Below are positions 21,426 to 29,180 of a DNA stretch of 32,540 bases, one piece after another (the first letter of the stretch is position 1; every line of letters begins with the position of its first letter). Location: the IMG/VR virus record IMGVR_UViG_3300008108_000557, positions 1 through 32,540 of that record, one strand, 5' to 3'. A program made the translations under genes and the position numbers. Below the pieces are notes generated by a model. It was not told the DNA's origin. It was given only the letters and a program-made list of their open reading frames with translations, and ran no database searches. This DNA comes from a virus.

Positions 21426-22241
21426 TTACATATATTCAAATAAATCAGAACATTCGTTTCTTAATTTACGAAGTGCCTTTTCTTTAATTTGACGAACACG
21501 TTCTTTTGTCAAAGAAAAGTCAGACCCAATATCTTCTAATGTTCGTGGTGTTCCTGTAATACCATAATAGTCTTCAACAATTGTTCGTTCTCTTTGGTCC
21601 AAAACAGACATAATATTTATCATCTTTTCTTTTAAAATGTCTTGGGTTGAGAATATTTCATCGGGAGCATCCACATTTTCGTTTTTAATAATATCAATCA
21701 ATGTGTCTCCGTCCTCATTAATGTGCATATCCAAGTCAATCATTCTTGGTAAGTTTGCAAATTTGTCTGACAAATCTTTATTTGTTTTTTCATTTTCACG
21801 TTTTTCTTTTTGCATGTCTTGAACAACATTGACAGGGAGACGGATTGTGCGTGAATTGTCGTTTAGTGATTGTAGAATAGATTGTTTAATCCACCATACG
21901 GCATATGAAATAAATCTGTTTTTTTTAGTCCAATCAAAGTTTTTAATGGCTTTCATTAATCCAAAATTACCTTCGGCAATTAAATCAGATAAATCAACAC
22001 CTTGATTTTGATATTGTTTTGCTACCGTAATAACAAAACGTAAGTTACCCTCAAGCATTTCTTTTTGAATGTCATCTTTTTCACGTTGTGAGCAATTTTC
22101 AGATGCTATTCGTTCAGCCAAAACACGCTCTCTTTCAGGTGTCATAACTTTTAATTTTCTAATGTCCTTTAAATAAATTTGAATTTCATCCTGATTTAAA
22201 GGGTTAGTTGATTTGGTTTCCTCCATTTTCTCTCTTTCCAT
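21426..22241 (-). CDS. RNA polymerase sigma factor, sigma-70 family, RpoD-like
   Basis: 271 residues from ATG 22241; ATG 22226 is possible. Region 1.2 (NQDEIQIYLKDIRKLKVMTP), region 2 with GNLRFVITVAKQYQNQGVDL, DLIAEGNFGLMKAIKNFD and RFISYAVWWIKQSILQSL (about 65-130, covering -10 recognition), region 3 start TIRLPVNVV, and region 4 RERTIVEDYYGITG to LTKERVRQIKEKALRKLR (helix-turn-helix, about 215-262). It resembles the short primary sigma factors of Bacteroidota far more than T4 gp55. It would replace host sigma on RNA polymerase to read phage promoters, possibly those of the ATATTTAT genes. It overlaps the upstream gene by 38 bases and both are served by a host-type promoter at 22824-22853. 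Confidence 0.93.
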   Translation of the reverse strand: MEREKMEETKSTNPLNQDEIQIYLKDIRKLKVMTPERERVLAERIASENCSQREKDDIQKEMLEGNLRFVITVAKQYQNQGVDLSDLIAEGNFGLMKAIKNFDWTKKNRFISYAVWWIKQSILQSLNDNSRTIRLPVNVVQDMQKEKRENEKTNKDLSDKFANLPRMIDLDMHINEDGDTLIDIIKNENVDAPDEIFSTQDILKEKMINIMSVLDQRERTIVEDYYGITGTPRTLEDIGSDFSLTKERVRQIKEKALRKLRNECSDLFEYM

Positions 22242-22800
22242 AATTGTCTAAAATTTGTTTCTCTTCTTTTGTTAATGACTCTATTCCTTTCTCTGATATT
22301 TTATCTAAAATTTCATCTACTGTTGGTATTGTTATTTTAAACTTTATCGGTAGTTCTACAAAATCCTCCGACAAAGGTATAATAAAATCCATCATATTAC
22401 TTATTCTTTTCTTTTTTTCTTCACTTAATTTTTCTACGTCTACTTCTTTGTTCTTGTTTTCTTTTTTTACTCCATCAATATTTAAAAAATCTTTCTTTAA
22501 TTTTCTCTCCATTTTAATGTCAACGTTTTCTGTCGCCTCCATCAAAAAATACTGTTCTACTTGACCATCTAAACACATGTCAATATATTCTTTTAATTCA
22601 CTGAATATTTCTTTGGTTCTGAAATGTAAAACCATTCCAAATTCACCGTAGTTAAACTTTAAATATTCTGACGATACAACAGTTACTAACTGATACGAAA
22701 TATCATTAATAAAGTTTTCCATTTCTGTAAAATCACCAAAAATAAATAACATGTATCTTTTATCTTGTGATTTCATATTTTCTTTTTTATTATTTCTCAT
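22204..22800 (-). CDS. hypothetical protein with DUF6576-like C-terminal motif, 198 aa
   Basis: Start at 22800 (MRNNKKENMKSQDKRYMLFI), or at 22776. The first 100 residues form a small alpha/beta domain (YMLFIFGDFTEMENFINDIS; FGMVLHFRTKEIF). A charged linker follows, and residues about 160-188 read VDEILDKISEKGIESLTKEE, then KQILDNYG, closely like the short motif found at the C-terminus of Bacteroidota rhomboid proteins (DUF6576). Here there are no membrane spans. It is co-transcribed with, and overlaps, the sigma gene, so it may modulate that sigma factor; this is inference. Confidence 0.65.
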   Translation of the reverse strand: MRNNKKENMKSQDKRYMLFIFGDFTEMENFINDISYQLVTVVSSEYLKFNYGEFGMVLHFRTKEIFSELKEYIDMCLDGQVEQYFLMEATENVDIKMERKLKKDFLNIDGVKKENKNKEVDVEKLSEEKKKRISNMMDFIIPLSEDFVELPIKFKITIPTVDEILDKISEKGIESLTKEEKQILDNYGKRENGGNQIN

Positions 22801-22823
22801 AAATATTTCTTAAAAGTGTTTTA

Positions 22824-22853
22824 CAAATGTAATGTATTTTTTAAACTCCCAAA
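22824..22853 (-). promoter_or_regulatory. Bacteroidota-type promoter for the sigma-factor operon
   Basis: On the minus strand TTTG (22850-22853), 18 bases, then TACATTTG (22824-22831) match TTTG-N18-TAnnTTTG. It lies partly in the end of the restriction-enzyme gene and 23 bases before the ATG at 22800. Confidence 0.72.
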
Positions 22854-23368
22854 GCATAAAGAGGAATTTTATTTGTGTAGTATCTACATCCAGATTCTCT
22901 TAAATAGTCTTTTACGTCACGGTAAACGTCTTTAGAGTACCAATCATTTAATAGGTAAAAGTATTCAACATTATAATCAGTACCTGAGCATAACTTAACA
23001 AACATCCTTTTTTTATAAGGACCTGTTTGTAACTTTTCATCAACAGAGCCTTCAGATTTTTGAAACTTTTTTTCAATTATATAAACAGTTTTGTTTTTAG
23101 TGTTAACAAACACACTATCAGGTAAAAGTTTTTTTGATAATATGTCTTTATAAGATATACCAAATGGTTTTAAAAAGTCATTGTAAAACTTGTGTTTTTC
23201 AGTGTAGAACCCAATGACTTCTCCGTTAAAAAATATTTGATTTTTTTCATTAACTTCAATTTGTTCATGATTTTTAAATGCCTCAATAAGACACGTTCTT
23301 TCTTCAAACAAAAGACCATTCAAGTTTGTGTTTGCACCACCACCAGAAATGTTAGGCTTCTTACTCAT
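22841..23368 (-). CDS. putative type II restriction endonuclease, PD-(D/E)XK fold
   Basis: 175 residues. The N-terminus SGGGANTNLNGLLFEER (8-24) is typical of small type II restriction enzymes. The catalytic pattern is Pro83-Asp84 (LLPDSVFVN) and Glu99-Lys-Lys101 (YIIEKK), i.e. PD followed by ExK 15 residues later, with the intervening beta hairpin. Glu22/23 could complete the metal site. The gene lies 25 bases after an amino-methyltransferase gene in the same direction, the usual arrangement of a restriction-modification pair. It has its own consensus promoter inside the end of the methyltransferase gene, so timing can differ. The target site cannot be predicted. A plain DNA-repair nuclease is the alternative. 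Confidence 0.75.
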   Translation of the reverse strand: MSKKPNISGGGANTNLNGLLFEERTCLIEAFKNHEQIEVNEKNQIFFNGEVIGFYTEKHKFYNDFLKPFGISYKDILSKKLLPDSVFVNTKNKTVYIIEKKFQKSEGSVDEKLQTGPYKKRMFVKLCSGTDYNVEYFYLLNDWYSKDVYRDVKDYLRESGCRYYTNKIPLYALGV

Positions 23369-23375
23369 AATGCAA

Positions 23376-23406
23376 CAAATATAATAAAAAATATTAACTA
23401 CCCAAA
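23376..23406 (-). promoter_or_regulatory. Bacteroidota-type promoter for the restriction-enzyme gene
   Basis: On the minus strand TTTG (23403-23406), 19 bases, then TATATTTG (23376-23383) match the consensus. The -7 element ends 7 bases before the ATG at 23368, so the mRNA would have almost no leader. The -33 element lies in the coding end of the methyltransferase gene. Confidence 0.75.
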
Positions 23407-24203
23407 GAATCTAACGTAATTTTTATTCTTTGGTTACATATATCAACATATTCTTCTGAAATTTCACTACCAATATAATCTCTACCTAATAATATGCACA
23501 TTTTAGCAACTGTACCTGAACCAATAAAAGGGTCATATATTAAGTCACCTTTATTGGACCAAGTTAGTAGGTGGTCTTTAACTAACTCCTCAGGGAATAT
23601 TGCTGGATGTTTATAAGCAATCTTATCTTTAGATGCAAAACCACCTCCATTAACATACCTCCAAATGTTATTTCTTGGGCTAAAATCAGGTACAGGTTTA
23701 ATGTTTTCTACCTCAACTAATTGTTCATTTTCACCAATGCGTTTGGTGTTTTTACCCCAATTTGTGTGACCGGCCCATTTGTTAGGTTTGTCACATATTA
23801 GATTAGATGTTTTAGGTTTACCCTTTGAGAATACAAACATATACTCAAATATTTGGGTATATCTGTTGCTTTTAACGCTTGATGGATATGAACTTGAATT
23901 CTTTTCATAAATCATCGTATCATGCAAAAGGAATCCCGCATCCATAAATTTTAAAACCTGTCTAAAACTTGTGCCGGATTCAGAACCTTTAATGACTTGG
24001 TCATTAACCACCCAAACCACTACCCCACCTTTCTTAGTTGTGCGGTATAGTTCGGGTGCTAATTTATCTATATCAAATGAAAATCCATTATATTTTCTAA
24101 TATCATCATATGGTGGTGAAGTTATCACCATATCATAATAATCATCAGACATCTTAGACAAAGTTTCTAAGTTATCTTCTAAATAAATTTGATTTTTTTC
24201 CAT
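23394..24203 (-). CDS. DNA methyltransferase of a type II restriction-modification pair, beta class
   Basis: 269 residues. The catalytic motif TSPPYDDIRKYNG lies at 28-40. The SAM-binding motif DPFIGSGT lies at 224-231, followed by RDYIGSEISEEY (241-252), giving the beta-class order of N6-adenine/N4-cytosine enzymes. The middle (about 100-200) would hold target recognition. It is a complete relative of the truncated enzyme at 1-773 but differs clearly in the central region. Its neighbour downstream has a PD-(D/E)XK pattern, so the two are read as a modification-restriction cassette. The enzyme would protect phage DNA from that nuclease and possibly from the host's. Confidence 0.9.
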   Translation of the reverse strand: MEKNQIYLEDNLETLSKMSDDYYDMVITSPPYDDIRKYNGFSFDIDKLAPELYRTTKKGGVVVWVVNDQVIKGSESGTSFRQVLKFMDAGFLLHDTMIYEKNSSSYPSSVKSNRYTQIFEYMFVFSKGKPKTSNLICDKPNKWAGHTNWGKNTKRIGENEQLVEVENIKPVPDFSPRNNIWRYVNGGGFASKDKIAYKHPAIFPEELVKDHLLTWSNKGDLIYDPFIGSGTVAKMCILLGRDYIGSEISEEYVDICNQRIKITLDSLGS

Positions 24204-24208
24204 AACTA

Positions 24209-24237
24209 ATTATAGGTGATAACCACTAACTAATCAA
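24209..24237 (-). promoter_or_regulatory. possible promoter of the methyltransferase gene
   Basis: On the minus strand TTGATT (24232-24237), 17 bases, TATAAT (24209-24214), 5 bases before the ATG at 24203. This is a classical sigma-70 shape, unusual beside the Bacteroidota-type promoters elsewhere. The spacer holds a small inverted repeat GGTTATCACC-like element (24215-24225) that could be an operator. Weak evidence. Confidence 0.3.
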
Positions 24238-26556
24238 TTTTGAAATGTTATTTTCTTTGGTGATTTTAACAGTTGAGTCAGCCCATTGCGACACTAAAGG
24301 TGAGTGAGTTATAACAAATATTTTTTCAAAGTATTCTTTAATCTTAACAAAAAATTCATAAACCATATCCAAATTGTCATTACTGATTTTTCCAAACACC
24401 TCATCGAACACGATTACATTTGGTTTTGGTAAACTACATATCTTACTTAGTACTGACCTTAAAGCTAAAGAAGCGATTGTTTTTTCATACCCCGAACCAG
24501 AAACCATTAATTTTTCAACACCTGAACTATTATCGACCATAATGAATTCAACTTCATTCTTATCGTTAATTCTAATTTCTAATTTAAAATAACATGAGTC
24601 TTCCATCAATCTTTGGAGTTCAGAATTAATTAATGGCATCATTGTTTTCATAATAATTTTTGACACCCCATTTTTCCCATAAGCTTCCAAATAGATTTTA
24701 TAAATTTTTTCTTTTTCTTCCTCTTCTTTTATTTTAACAATTAACTTTTTGTTATTTGTAATCTTTTCTTCTTTAGATTTAATTTCGTATTCATTAGTTG
24801 ATATCTCATTGTTTTTAGTTCGTTTCATAACATCTAATTCGTCTAATCTTAAATCGGCCTTAATTAACATTGAATCTATTTGTTGGTTCTGTTTAATCTT
24901 ATCTTGAATATCTTCGTATCGTTTTAACTTATCTTTTAACGTACCAATCTTTAAATCACACGACTCAATTGATAGTTCATATTTTTCTTTAATAAGTTTG
25001 TTTTTTTCATATTCGTCAAACTCTTTTTTAAGTTGTACAAAACCTTGGTTTTTGTTGGATAAATCCGACATTAACGTTGTTTTTTGTTCTTTTTGTTGTA
25101 TATAACCATCTAGTTCGGCGATTTTTGCGTTTGTGATTGCTGCATTCATTAACTCAATTCCACAATGTTCACATTTAATACCACCTTCAACTGAAGACTT
25201 TAATTTATTTATTGATGTTATTTCAGTATCGATTCTTACCACATCTTTATATACATCATTATATTCCTCTTTGATTTTGTCATGTTCTTCTTCTTTGTAA
25301 AACTCAGAGGGTTCAACAACTTTTAACTCGTTCATTTTTGTTACAAACCCAGACTTATTAAATTCAATAGTTTTAATCTCTTCTTCAGTGCTTGATGGGT
25401 TAAGTATTGCTATTTCTTGGTCAATGTCTGAATGTTTTTTCTTCAACATATCATCACGATATTCTTTTCCTTTTAATATCTTATTGTCGACATCAACAAG
25501 TTCTTTTTTAATATCATCAATCTGTGTTGTTAACTCATCAATTTTATTTTTTAAATCCTCGTTATCTGTCTTTAGTTGTTCAGATGAATAAACATTTGAC
25601 ATTTTTGACTTAGAGAATTCTGAATAAACTTCTTTTGCGGTTTCTTCTTTTGTCTTTAAAAACTCCAATCCCATGAATCTTGAAAGTACCTGACCTCTAG
25701 CGGTTGGTTTTGCCTCTAATAATTCTTCAAGGTTTGTTGCTGTTGTAAGAATAGTCATTAAGAAGTCTTCTTTAGTACCGATAGAGGTTTTAATAAATGC
25801 TTCAGTCTCTCTTCGTTGTTCACCTTGGAAATTCTGTAAACTACCGTCAGATAACTTCTTAAAGAAGTCTAATTCGGTTTTAACGTTCCAATCACCCTTC
25901 TTAGATAACTTACGTTCAATAGTTCTAATAATAATATAATCTTCACCATCGATAGTAACTTCACCTTTTACGGTTACTTTATTTTTATCCGTAAATCGGT
26001 TGAATATCTCCTCAGCCTTTGTTGTTTTTGTCGTTTCATTAAAGAATAAAAACATTAGCAAGTCAACAGACAATACTGTCTTACCTCCAAAGTTTGGTGG
26101 GTTGGATTCAATAACAACAATACCATTTAAATTATCAAAATCTAATCTTTGGTTTTCACCATATGATAAGAAATTGGAAAATTCTATGTTTCTAATGTAC
26201 CACTTTTTAAATTGTGCCGACTCTTCTTGGTTTTCAAGCATTTTATTTTCAACAATACGATTGATAGATAAAATATTTTCGCGGTAGTTTTCATATCCTT
26301 TAGATTCTAAAAACTTATTAAGAAGATCTAATTGATAGTTCGCATCTGAAATGTTGACAGAAACATCAATACTTTGCATTGTGTCTTTTTCAACATTTTT
26401 AACTTTTGTTAAGACGTTAACATTAGTGGTATTATATTTCTTTTGGAAATAATGTTTTACACTTTTAATTTTGTCTTGGGTAAAGTTTTCTGACAAATCC
26501 TCCCAAACAACTTGAATAGTTGGGTTTTCAAATTTAGAAAAATCCAATTCTTTAAT
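24226..26556 (-). CDS. 46: SbcC/Rad50-like ATPase, T4 gp46-type recombination nuclease subunit
   Basis: I use ATG 26556 (776 residues, MIKELDFSKFENPTIQ); the frame is open to 26631 but that part overlaps the upstream gene by 53 bases. Residues about 125-160 hold the ATPase start (IRNIEFSNFLSYGEN) and Walker A (SNPPNFGGKTVLS). Long coiled coils flank the zinc hook CEHC (462-465). The signature SGSGYEKT is at about 686 and Walker B NVIVFDEVF at about 713-721, followed by the H-loop VITHSP. With the gp47-like protein it would resect DNA ends for recombination-dependent replication. The first 120 residues are an extra domain not found in T4 gp46, which begins at the ATPase. Confidence 0.92.
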   Translation of the reverse strand: MKELDFSKFENPTIQVVWEDLSENFTQDKIKSVKHYFQKKYNTTNVNVLTKVKNVEKDTMQSIDVSVNISDANYQLDLLNKFLESKGYENYRENILSINRIVENKMLENQEESAQFKKWYIRNIEFSNFLSYGENQRLDFDNLNGIVVIESNPPNFGGKTVLSVDLLMFLFFNETTKTTKAEEIFNRFTDKNKVTVKGEVTIDGEDYIIIRTIERKLSKKGDWNVKTELDFFKKLSDGSLQNFQGEQRRETEAFIKTSIGTKEDFLMTILTTATNLEELLEAKPTARGQVLSRFMGLEFLKTKEETAKEVYSEFSKSKMSNVYSSEQLKTDNEDLKNKIDELTTQIDDIKKELVDVDNKILKGKEYRDDMLKKKHSDIDQEIAILNPSSTEEEIKTIEFNKSGFVTKMNELKVVEPSEFYKEEEHDKIKEEYNDVYKDVVRIDTEITSINKLKSSVEGGIKCEHCGIELMNAAITNAKIAELDGYIQQKEQKTTLMSDLSNKNQGFVQLKKEFDEYEKNKLIKEKYELSIESCDLKIGTLKDKLKRYEDIQDKIKQNQQIDSMLIKADLRLDELDVMKRTKNNEISTNEYEIKSKEEKITNNKKLIVKIKEEEEKEKIYKIYLEAYGKNGVSKIIMKTMMPLINSELQRLMEDSCYFKLEIRINDKNEVEFIMVDNSSGVEKLMVSGSGYEKTIASLALRSVLSKICSLPKPNVIVFDEVFGKISNDNLDMVYEFFVKIKEYFEKIFVITHSPLVSQWADSTVKITKENNISKLIS

Positions 26557-26578
26557 CATAATTTGGTAATTAAATGGT

Positions 26579-26833
26579 TTACTCTCCTTGAACAGATTCA
26601 GTTGATTCTGTGGTATCTTCTGATACTTCATTTATTACCGTTTCTTCAGTTTCTGTGGTTAATTCTCCTGTTGATTCTGTCATACCTGACATTGCATCAA
26701 ATTGTTCTTTCATTTTTGCCATTTGCTCTTCAAACGCAGCACTCCATTCTTTTTTCATTTTGTTTTCAATGTGCTGACGTTCTCTGTTTCTTTTCAAGAC
26801 TTTTGCTCTGTGTGCTTTTGCCGCTTTTCCCAT
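26579..26833 (-). CDS. hypothetical protein with basic head and acidic tail, 84 aa
   Basis: Strongly bipolar: MGKAAKAHRAKVLKRNRERQ is highly basic and helical, a charged helix continues to about residue 48, and the rest is Thr/Glu/Ser-rich and acidic (ESTGELTTETEETVINEVSE). The basic head could bind nucleic acid. It lies 17 bases after a membrane-protein gene and before the gp46-like gene. Function unknown. Confidence 0.65.
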   Translation of the reverse strand: MGKAAKAHRAKVLKRNRERQHIENKMKKEWSAAFEEQMAKMKEQFDAMSGMTESTGELTTETEETVINEVSEDTTESTESVQGE

Positions 26834-26850
26834 TTTTATATTATTAGTTA

Positions 26851-27198
26851 TTATTTATTACTTGGTCTATTTTCTTCAAACCATTCAATTATTCCGTTAA
26901 TTGCCCATACAAAACCAGCACCTAACATACCGTCAAAGAATACGGATAAAAATTGATTTTGTCCAATATACTCAAGACTTGGCGAATAATATACCATAGA
27001 TAGGAAGAACCCAACCCATGTTGATGTACATAACATACATGAAATTAATCCAGATAAAAATTTACCCAAAAAGTTTAATGGTGCATTTTTGTTATTACCC
27101 CATTTATGAATTGCATTTCTTAGTCCATTAAAGATTGAACCGTATACTAAAATTGTCGTCATTCCATAGGCTACGACTGCCCAAATTAAAAGATTCAT
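26851..27198 (-). CDS. membrane protein, 115 aa, resembling DUF1360
   Basis: Three hydrophobic segments: about 2-20 (LLIWAVVAYGMTTILVYG), 42-72 (FLGKFLSGLISCMLCTSTWV, then GFFLSMVYYSP) and 84-104 (FFDGMLGAGFVWAINGIIEW). The CMLCTSTWVG segment resembles the CxxCxxxWVG signature of DUF1360-like membrane proteins. It starts 2 bases after the stop of the coiled-coil gene and is inserted between the gp47- and gp46-like genes. Role unknown; a holin is possible by topology only. Confidence 0.65.
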   Translation of the reverse strand: MNLLIWAVVAYGMTTILVYGSIFNGLRNAIHKWGNNKNAPLNFLGKFLSGLISCMLCTSTWVGFFLSMVYYSPSLEYIGQNQFLSVFFDGMLGAGFVWAINGIIEWFEENRPSNK

Positions 27199-27200
27199 AG

Positions 27201-27986
27201 TTATTTATATAATCCATCGTTTAGGTTAGAACTTCCATGAAAACGAGCTCTTGTGAAGTCACTTTCTTTTGGTTGTTCTAACAATTTATTTTCTAATTCT
27301 TCATTTTTCTTTTTCAAATCCCGTATCTCAGAATTAAGATTTTGAATTGTTTGTTGTAACATTTTTAACTTATCATTTGTTACAGGGATGTCTAAATTAC
27401 GTCTAAGTTCGTCTAACTCTTTATCTTTTTTAGACATTTTATCTTGGAAAATATTTTCCATTTCTTTTGTTTTAGTGGAAAATTCTTGTTTAATGTTGTC
27501 AATTTCAAGACACTTAATGGAAATTTCTCCGTTTAACTGTTGTATTTTTAACAACAGTTCATTTATCTGTGTATCATCTGAGGTTTGAATTATTTTTTCA
27601 ACCACTCTATCAACAGGAACCTCCTTAATTACCTCTTGTAATACCACTTTTTCAACCGGTACTTCCTTAATAACTTCAACAGGAACCTCAACTATTTTCT
27701 CAACCTCTTTAATTACTTCGACCGGTACTTCCACCCGTATTTCTCTAATTACCTCAATTTCCACCTGTTTTTCTTCAATTCCACCTGTATTTAAATGTTT
27801 TTCACCTTCATTAAGTGGTTTCCCCAAAAGACCATACTTCTTTATATCAAATCCTTGTTTGAAACATTTATAGATAAAATCATCAATATCCTCAATGTTA
27901 TTCGCAGAACAATATGCAGACAACATCTGCATTGTTTCTTTGTTAAATATTTTGGAGTTTTTCTGTTCCACTTTCAATATCTTCAA
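27201..27986 (-). CDS. repeat-containing coiled-coil protein, 261 aa
   Basis: An N-terminal domain (to about 60) contains MLSAYCSANNIEDIDDFIYK and QGFDIKKYGLLGKP. Residues about 75-135 are a run of short repeats built on E-V-P-V-E-V-I-K-E-V, alternating acidic and hydrophobic residues. From 140 on is a coiled coil. The last residues are SSNLNDGLYK. It overlaps the gp47-like gene by 44 bases; ATG 27932 (MQMLSAYC) would avoid this, but cuts into the N-terminal domain. Sandwiched between the two subunits of the recombination nuclease, it may be a partner or a structural spacer protein; unknown. Confidence 0.7.
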   Translation of the reverse strand: MKILKVEQKNSKIFNKETMQMLSAYCSANNIEDIDDFIYKCFKQGFDIKKYGLLGKPLNEGEKHLNTGGIEEKQVEIEVIREIRVEVPVEVIKEVEKIVEVPVEVIKEVPVEKVVLQEVIKEVPVDRVVEKIIQTSDDTQINELLLKIQQLNGEISIKCLEIDNIKQEFSTKTKEMENIFQDKMSKKDKELDELRRNLDIPVTNDKLKMLQQTIQNLNSEIRDLKKKNEELENKLLEQPKESDFTRARFHGSSNLNDGLYK

Positions 27987-28722
27987 ATGATTTTATAGAG
28001 AACTTCAAAAATGGTTTTGGGTTATCTAAATCAACATAAGTGTATTCCTTACTTTCAACATCATAAATTCCATAACCATGTCGTCCAATACTTTCACCAA
28101 TGTTTTGTTGAATTGGACTTCCAATCATATAACCTTTACCTGTCTTAAACTTGAACTCTTGTCGTTTGTGAATATCACCACATAACACAGTTTCAAGTCC
28201 ATCAAATTTTTCAACATCATATGCCTCCTCACCAAAATCAAAACCTAAATCGGTTTTCATTCCTTGGATTGGTCCATGAAATAATCCAATCCGTCTTCCT
28301 TTTGCATCAGTCAAATCAGGTGGAATATTTCCTTGATATTGTGAATACACGCACCAACTGATGTTTTCGTCTTCATAAACACCTCTGTCTTTGTAATAAA
28401 CAATGTTTTTACTATTTAAAGAACTAATGATTGGTGTTAAAGCATCTAATCTTTCGGTGTTATTTACCAAGAAATCGTGGTTACCAGGTATGATAATTGT
28501 TTTTGCAACAAATGAACATTCGGTCAATAACCATCTAACCATTTCAATAAGTTCAGGTGTCATTTGATTTTTAGAATGTACAAGGTCACCAGTAAATACA
28601 ATCCTATCGGGATTTAGTTCTTTCCACTGCGCTATTGCCGTTTCCAAAATAGATTTATACAAATCGTGGTCTTTAAAAAGACGGATATGTAAGTCTGAAA
28701 AGTGCACTATTTTTTTAACCAT
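27943..28722 (-). CDS. 47: SbcD/Mre11-like nuclease, T4 gp47-type
   Basis: 259 residues with calcineurin-type phosphoesterase motifs in order: DLHIR (10-14), GDLVHSK (45-51), GNHD (80-83), LFHGP (147-151) and GDIHKRQ (182-188). These coordinate the two metal ions of Mre11 nucleases. Together with the gp46-like ATPase it forms the complex that processes DNA ends in recombination-dependent replication. T4 gp47 is somewhat longer (about 340 residues); the capping region here is short. Three unrelated genes separate it from the ATPase gene. Confidence 0.93.
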   Translation of the reverse strand: MVKKIVHFSDLHIRLFKDHDLYKSILETAIAQWKELNPDRIVFTGDLVHSKNQMTPELIEMVRWLLTECSFVAKTIIIPGNHDFLVNNTERLDALTPIISSLNSKNIVYYKDRGVYEDENISWCVYSQYQGNIPPDLTDAKGRRIGLFHGPIQGMKTDLGFDFGEEAYDVEKFDGLETVLCGDIHKRQEFKFKTGKGYMIGSPIQQNIGESIGRHGYGIYDVESKEYTYVDLDNPKPFLKFSIKSFEDIESGTEKLQNI

Positions 28723-28723
28723 A

Positions 28724-28939
28724 TTAATCTTCGATAAACATTATTACTTCATTTATTGGTATTCTAACTTTAGGTTTATTTTGTCCTGTTTCAGGGTCTT
28801 TTACAAAAACCTCATAAAATCCTTCTGATGCAACTTTTACTGTTGGTACGTTTGCAACTTTAAGGACCACTACATCCTTTATCATACTCTCATATAGAGT
28901 AACACGCTTTTCTGTTGTATTAAAAACTAATACCTTCAT
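28724..28939 (-). CDS. hypothetical protein, 71 aa
   Basis: Starts at ATG 28939 (MKVLVFNTTEKRVTLYESMI), 4 bases after the upstream stop; ATG 28951 would add MIKQ. It is mostly beta strands (VVVLKVANVPTVKVASEGFY; KVRIPINEVIMFIED), suggesting a small barrel. It lies 1 base before the gp47-like start. Unknown. Confidence 0.65.
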   Translation of the reverse strand: MKVLVFNTTEKRVTLYESMIKDVVVLKVANVPTVKVASEGFYEVFVKDPETGQNKPKVRIPINEVIMFIED

Positions 28940-28943
28940 TTGT

Positions 28944-29180
28944 TTAATCATTTAATTGTGTTTTGTCTCCGCAATATACTTCGTATGGTGGTGAATATGG
29001 GTCTATTTTTGGGAATGGATTAATAGGCATTGGTGCTCTGTACGGTTCTGCAATACCAATCTTTAGTTCATCTTTCACTTCACCCATCTTCTCAACTATT
29101 GGCGTTATTTCGATGTGTTTATTTTCAAGTTTACCATGTAAGTAACCCTCTAACCAAATATAAAATTCTTTGTGTGTCAT
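28944..29180 (-). CDS. hypothetical protein, 78 aa
   Basis: MTHKEFYIWLEGYLHGKLEN forms a short helix-rich head and the second half is proline- and tyrosine-rich (EPYRAPMPINPFPKIDPYSP). No enzyme motif. Its start overlaps the upstream gene stop by 4 bases (ATGA). Unknown function in the replication cluster. Confidence 0.65.
   Translation of the reverse strand: MTHKEFYIWLEGYLHGKLENKHIEITPIVEKMGEVKDELKIGIAEPYRAPMPINPFPKIDPYSPPYEVYCGDKTQLND

Noticed and set aside
27186-27196. T4 late promoter TATAAATA upstream of the gene at 27198
   Set aside because: It is formed by the last codons and stop of the upstream gene, and no comparable copies precede other late-type genes in the right orientation.
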